Assembly: GCA_002778635.1 (NCBI GenBank)
Contig: PFAS01000054.1
Span: forward strand, 1-8,058
DNA: 8,058 nt
Source: Candidatus Falkowbacteria bacterium CG10_big_fil_rev_8_21_14_0_10_43_11
GTDB taxonomy: Bacteria > Patescibacteriota > Patescibacteriia > Patescibacteriales > XYC2-FULL-47-12
Direction: 5' to 3'
Positions within the stretch are counted from its first letter, which is position 1. Each line of letters starts with the position of its first letter. Positions 5,721-8,058 of the stretch are shown piece by piece. Made by a program: the position numbers and the translations under genes. Under the pieces are notes generated by a model. That model ran no database searches and was not told where the DNA came from. It saw only the letters and a program-made list of their open reading frames with translations.

Positions 5721-5803
5721 AGTTCAAAATTAATCTAAAAGTTATTACTTGTTTTTGTTTTTATAAAAATATCTATTGTTGTCTAAAACTTAATTTTAGT
5801 GCG

Positions 5804-5843
5804 ACAATTTAGCAATGTAACAATTTAACAATTTTAACATTTT
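5804..5843 (+). repeat. Short imperfect tandem repeat upstream of adk
   Basis: ACAATTTAGCAATGTA (5804-5819) is followed by ACAATTTAACAATTTTA (5820-5836) and a fragment ACATTTT. It lies in the 5721-5899 spacer, which is otherwise AT-rich and featureless. Its role is unknown; it resembles the heptamer arrays in composition but not in sequence. Confidence 0.5.
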
Positions 5844-5899
5844 CTCCGACCAAATCTACCTGCGCAAATAATTATCTTTTACTTTATTTTAATTATGCA

Positions 5900-6400
5900 T
5901 TATCTTGCCAACGGTATGCTCGGCTTTGCCGGCGATGGTTTTTTATTATTATTGACTGAACTGATTCCGCCGGTTATCGGATTGATGCTGGAATTCATTT
6001 TACCGCCCTGCGACCGCGTGTCAACGCTTACCTGGCTTGCGGCGCGGCGCGCGTCAAAAATACTCACGCTGGTTTTTTTTATTATCTTTGGGTCGTCAGT
6101 CGCTGAATCGCGCAGGTACCACGGCACGGGTTTTTTCTTAATAATTGAAGTGCCGTCTTCTCCGCTTAAAATCTTTATGATATCCCCCCGTTTTTTCCAT
6201 TGCTCGTTTATTAAGCCTTCTTGCTTTAATTTTTTTTCCAAGGCGGTGATGGTTATGCCTCCCGCCGCTTCCTTTTCTAAATAATCCCTTAATTTGAATC
6301 CGGACAAATTTTCACCGGCAAGTTTAACTGCGCCTATCTTTTGAAATTTTTTAATCGGCAGCTTCTTAATATCTTGAGAAAAAATCTTATCGACGCTCAT
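5900..6400 (-). CDS. Hypothetical basic protein, 166 aa
   Basis: I do not recognise this family. The protein is basic and soluble, with no signal peptide or membrane segment. Residues 1-80 look folded and helical: IKKLPIKKFQKIG, a second helix LRDYLEKEAAGG, then ITALEKKLKQEGLINEQWKKRGDIIKIL, which alternates hydrophobic and charged positions. From about 118 the chain is rich in Ser, Gly, Asn, Pro and Lys and is probably disordered (INPITGGISSVNNNKKPSP). There are no cysteines or histidines, so no metal site. The start is an ATG nine bases after the stop of the DUF475 gene, with a weak AGAAG further upstream. Tight spacing implies co-transcription with that membrane protein, so a link in function is possible but unproven. 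Confidence 0.75.
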   Translation of the reverse strand: MSVDKIFSQDIKKLPIKKFQKIGAVKLAGENLSGFKLRDYLEKEAAGGITITALEKKLKQEGLINEQWKKRGDIIKILSGEDGTSIIKKKPVPWYLRDSATDDPKIIKKTSVSIFDARRAASQVSVDTRSQGGKMNSSINPITGGISSVNNNKKPSPAKPSIPLAR

Positions 6401-6409
6401 AAAATAAAA

Positions 6410-7330
6410 TTAAGCTTCTTGACTTTTTTTAATTTCCACAAAAGACAAATATAAAAAGAAAACCAATAACAACAAAGTATTGAGAGGAGCCAGCCAAAAC
6501 GGAAACTCGCCGCCAAACGATTCAATTATCATCACCCCGCCCAAAACGCCGATGGAATACATCGCGCCATTTTTTAGATAAGCGAATTTAGTGATTAAAT
6601 TTCCGCCGTGAATGGTGAATTGCCGGACCACCAAAGCGCCTAAGCCGTTGCCCAATAAAATTAAAGGCACGGAACTCGTGAACGCGAACGCGCCGATTAC
6701 GCCGTCAATGGAAAAGGAGGCGTCTAAAACTTCCAAATATAAAATTTTGCTCCACCCGCTCATGTTTGAACTCATCAGCTTTTTTTCTTGTTCGGCGGCG
6801 TTTTGCTTAAAGCCGTCGGTAATAAAAAAAGCGGTGGCGCCGATAGTGGCGGAAAGCGCCAAAACCGGATCGGCTTTAATGGCAAAATAAACAACGATCG
6901 TTAGCGTTAAAGAAGCAATGGCGTAATACCAGACTCCTTGGCGATGGATAAAATGCTCTGCTAAAAAAGCGTAATTTTTTTCTTCTAAAAATAACCACGA
7001 TAAAAAGACAAAAAACAAATACACGCCGCCGCCGAGCATCAACAGCGCTTTTGATTCTTCCACATAAGCCCCTATCTCCGGATTATTGGAAAAAACAAAA
7101 GTGACTATTTGAAAAAAAGAAAGCGCCGGATTAGTCAGCCAAACGATTAAAAAAGGCAAAAGGCCGCGAACCACGAAAACGGCTAATAAAAGCCCCCATA
7201 CTAAAAAAAACCGGCGATATTTAGGGGCAAGATTTTTGATGACATGCGCGTTGACAACGGCGTTGTCAATGCTGCTGATAGTTTCAAACAGGACTAACCC
7301 GACGACAATAATAAAATAATTTAAAAGCAT
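6410..7330 (-). CDS. DUF475 membrane protein, TerC-like superfamily
   Basis: A 306-residue integral membrane protein with about eight to nine hydrophobic segments (roughly 2-18, 41-65, 70-80, 95-115, 134-152, 156-172, 221-236, 255-270, 277-297). Two matching acidic motifs mark the family: FETISSIDNAVVNAHV (15-30; Glu16, Asp22, Asn23) and LEVLDASFSIDGVIGAF (199-215; Glu200, Asp203, Asp209). These paired motifs in opposite halves are typical of DUF475 and the related TerC family, proposed to move metal ions across the membrane. The substrate here cannot be inferred. A central soluble loop (FKQNAAEQEKKLMSSNMSGW) separates the halves. It is the first gene of an operon with the 166-residue gene and has its own extended -10 promoter. 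Confidence 0.88.
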   Translation of the reverse strand: MLLNYFIIVVGLVLFETISSIDNAVVNAHVIKNLAPKYRRFFLVWGLLLAVFVVRGLLPFLIVWLTNPALSFFQIVTFVFSNNPEIGAYVEESKALLMLGGGVYLFFVFLSWLFLEEKNYAFLAEHFIHRQGVWYYAIASLTLTIVVYFAIKADPVLALSATIGATAFFITDGFKQNAAEQEKKLMSSNMSGWSKILYLEVLDASFSIDGVIGAFAFTSSVPLILLGNGLGALVVRQFTIHGGNLITKFAYLKNGAMYSIGVLGGVMIIESFGGEFPFWLAPLNTLLLLVFFLYLSFVEIKKSQEA

Positions 7331-7359
7331 TTTGTTAAAATTAATAACAGTCCATTATT

Positions 7360-7389
7360 AATATACCATAAAATCCGGCTAATTTTCAA
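7360..7389 (-). promoter_or_regulatory. Promoter of the DUF475 operon
   Basis: Minus-strand TTGAAA (plus 7384-7389), 18-base spacer, and TATATT (plus 7360-7365) preceded by TGG, an extended -10. Transcription would start near 7353, giving a leader of about 22 bases with no Shine-Dalgarno. Confidence 0.55.
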
Positions 7390-7496
7390 TACTTTGCTTC
7401 GCCGGCGTTTATTAAAGTTTTATTTGTCGCAATTACTGAACGAAGCTCGAACCTTTTTCGAGCGAAAATCGCTCGAATAATTTGAAACCCCGCCCC

Positions 7497-7668
7497 AGCG
7501 TTTCCGCCCGCCGAAACTCGGCGAGTTCCGCAATGAAATGCGGGATAAACTCCGCAAAACAATTTTCTTTCAATTTTTTGTATTTTGCGCGCGACCCTTT
7601 TTCTTTTAAAAGGATTTGAAAATTGTTTTGCTTTGATGTTTGGCTTAGTGCCAAACGGCGGAAACGCT
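7497..7668. ncRNA. Predicted five-way-junction fold
   Basis: The closing stem P1 is 12 perfect pairs: AGCGTTTCCGCC (7497-7508) with GGCGGAAACGCT (7657-7668). Inside it, in order, lie four further stems. P2 is CGCCGA-AAC-TCGGCG (7509-7523), starting on the base after P1. P3 is CCGCA/TGCGG (7528-7543), extendable by a T-G and a T-A pair. P4 is 14 perfect pairs, GCAAAACAATTTTC (7554-7567) with GAAAATTGTTTTGC (7618-7631), containing an inner CCTTTT/AAAAGG stem (7596-7613). P5 is GTTTGGC-TTAGT-GCCAAAC (7638-7656), ending on the base before P1 closes. The T-G pair in P3 works only if the plus strand is the RNA, a weak hint of orientation. No covariation data are available, so RNA status is a hypothesis. 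Confidence 0.4.
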
Positions 7669-7669
7669 T

Positions 7670-7705
7670 CCCGCCCCACTGCGCCTACGGCGCAGAGCAG
7701 GCGGG
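7670..7705. repeat. Long GC-rich inverted repeat
   Basis: CCCGCC (7670-7675) pairs with GGCGGG (7700-7705) around a perfect inner stem CTGCGCC-TAC-GGCGCAG (7679-7695). The right arm is shared with the 13-bp pairing CAGGCGGGCGAAA (7698-7710) / TTTCGCCCGCCTG (7774-7786), so two folds compete. Confidence 0.65.
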
Positions 7706-7717
7706 CGAAAGTTTTTA

Positions 7718-7749
7718 CCCCGTAGGGTCGCGAAGCGACTCCTTCGGGG
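7718..7749. repeat. Hairpin with GAA loop inside the 13-bp stem
   Basis: CCCCG (7718-7722) pairs with CGGGG (7745-7749); then, after a T-T mismatch, AGG with CCT, a one-base bulge, and GTCGC-GAA-GCGAC. It is enclosed by the stem 7698-7710/7774-7786 and followed by the C-tract. Confidence 0.6.
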
Positions 7750-7884
7750 CATCCCCCCCCTAACCCCCTTCCTTTTCGCCCGCCTGATTGGACGGCCAGA
7801 ATTTTTTGCGAGCGGACGGCGGGACCTCAAAATGGGTGGCGGGTGGGTTAAAATTTAGATTATAAAAATATCTTCGCTATTATT

Positions 7885-7913
7885 AGTGTATCTTAAAAAA
7901 TAACATTTTTCAA
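7885..7913 (-). promoter_or_regulatory. Possible promoter toward the palindromic element
   Basis: Minus-strand TTGAAA (plus 7908-7913), 17-base spacer, TACACT (plus 7885-7890). A perfect TATAAT also occurs nearby (plus 7859-7864) but without a -35. Either would transcribe the 7441-7850 element on the minus strand. Confidence 0.25.
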
Positions 7914-7990
7914 TACATCCCATGGTTTTTTTCCGAGTATATTATCATATTTCTTCATTACACTGTTTTAAGCACACACTTTTGGCGGTT

Positions 7991-8058
7991 TTAGTTATTT
8001 AATAAAACCTCGTTCGGTGTCAATCCGTCTAAGGCAATATGTTCTAAGTTATTGTAAG
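7991..8058 (-). CDS. Transposase/integrase C-terminus (partial, enters from right edge)
   Basis: The last 21 codons and stop (TAA, 7991-7993) of a gene that continues beyond the window. The peptide YNNL-x-H-x-ALDGLTP-x-E-x-LL matches the C-terminal signature of IS3/IS481-type DDE transposases (YN-x-x-RPH-x-AL-x-G-x-TP-x-E). Here the usual RPH is replaced by EHI, which may be simple divergence or the start of decay. The element's terminal repeat should lie between the stop and about 7900; I could not identify it, as the other end is outside the window. The 7851-7990 stretch is AT-rich with no gene seen. Confidence 0.6.
   Translation of the reverse strand, partial: YNNLEHIALDGLTPNEVLLNN

Larger units (their letters stand above)
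7441..7850. repeat. Gene-free, GC-rich, highly palindromic element (possible structured RNA or dispersed repeat)
   Basis: About 410 bases without a convincing gene, clearly richer in G and C than its flanks except for an AT-rich core near 7555-7630. It contains a string of long perfect inverted repeats: a 9-bp stem with a 3-base loop (7457-7477), the nested multi-branch fold (7497-7668), a two-part stem (7670-7705), and a 13-bp stem (7698-7710 with 7774-7786) enclosing another hairpin (7718-7749). It also holds a C-tract (7753-7768) and a partial GGACGGC duplication (7790-7796, 7814-7820). Similar GC-rich hairpins are, from memory, widespread between genes in Parcubacteria, so a dispersed repeat is the simplest reading; an RNA is the more exciting one. 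Frames open through it on the minus strand are treated as by-products. Confidence 0.6.

Noticed and set aside
5895..6890. Plus-strand ORFs opposite the 166-residue gene and the DUF475 gene
   Set aside because: Antisense shadows; the minus-strand frames have consistent spacing, a promoter and a recognisable family for the DUF475 gene.
7433..7654. 73-residue minus-strand ORF starting at TTG (SKQNNFQILLKEKGSRAKYK...)
   Set aside because: Codon use looks plausible and such frames may be annotated in other CPR genomes, but the DNA is almost wholly committed to the nested inverted repeats, the start is a non-ATG codon without a ribosome-binding site, and no domain is recognised. Conservation with synonymous bias would reverse this.
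7386..7830. Other minus-strand frames (97 and 61 residues)
   Set aside because: Low-complexity Arg/Gly-rich translations of GC-rich hairpins; overlapping frames in the same palindromic DNA.

Overview
The window looks like chromosome from a small-genome uncultured bacterium, most likely of the Patescibacteria/CPR (Parcubacteria-like). This is inferred from the gene families (a DUF5671-type membrane protein, a short cysteine-free RecO, the adk-map pair, a DUF475 protein), the AT-rich spacers full of short repeats, and the near absence of Shine-Dalgarno sites. All confidently called genes lie on the minus strand.

Layout, left to right. 1-292: N-terminal part of a DUF5671-like membrane protein (minus), with its own promoter. 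293-925: a plus-strand unit divergent from it, with a good sigma70 promoter (403-431), a hairpin-rich leader, two tiny overlapping ORFs (31 and 29 codons) and a strong intrinsic terminator (813-850); its function is unknown. 926-2695: aspS, aspartyl-tRNA synthetase. 2784-2985: a T-box riboswitch (minus) controlling aspS, with its own promoter (3002-3030) overlapping the recO stop codon. 3023-3655 recO, 3744-4121 ruvX, 4272-5051 map and 5058-5720 adk follow. AT-rich heptamer repeats bracket ruvX and lie between ruvX and map. 5900-6400 is an unrecognised basic protein and 6410-7330 a DUF475/TerC-like membrane protein, together a two-gene operon behind an extended -10 promoter. 7441-7850 has no convincing gene but is packed with nested perfect inverted repeats that fold into a multi-branch structure. 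At 7991-8058 the C-terminus of a transposase enters from the right edge.

The core genes serve information processing and housekeeping: tRNA charging, recombination and repair, nucleotide kinase, N-terminal Met removal. The two strongest points for a second look are the T-box, whose Stem I appears reduced to a tiny hairpin with an Asp GAC codon in its apical loop, and the 7441-7850 element, whose arms nest into a five-way junction. The plus-strand unit at 403-850 is a third candidate for an undescribed regulatory RNA or micro-operon.
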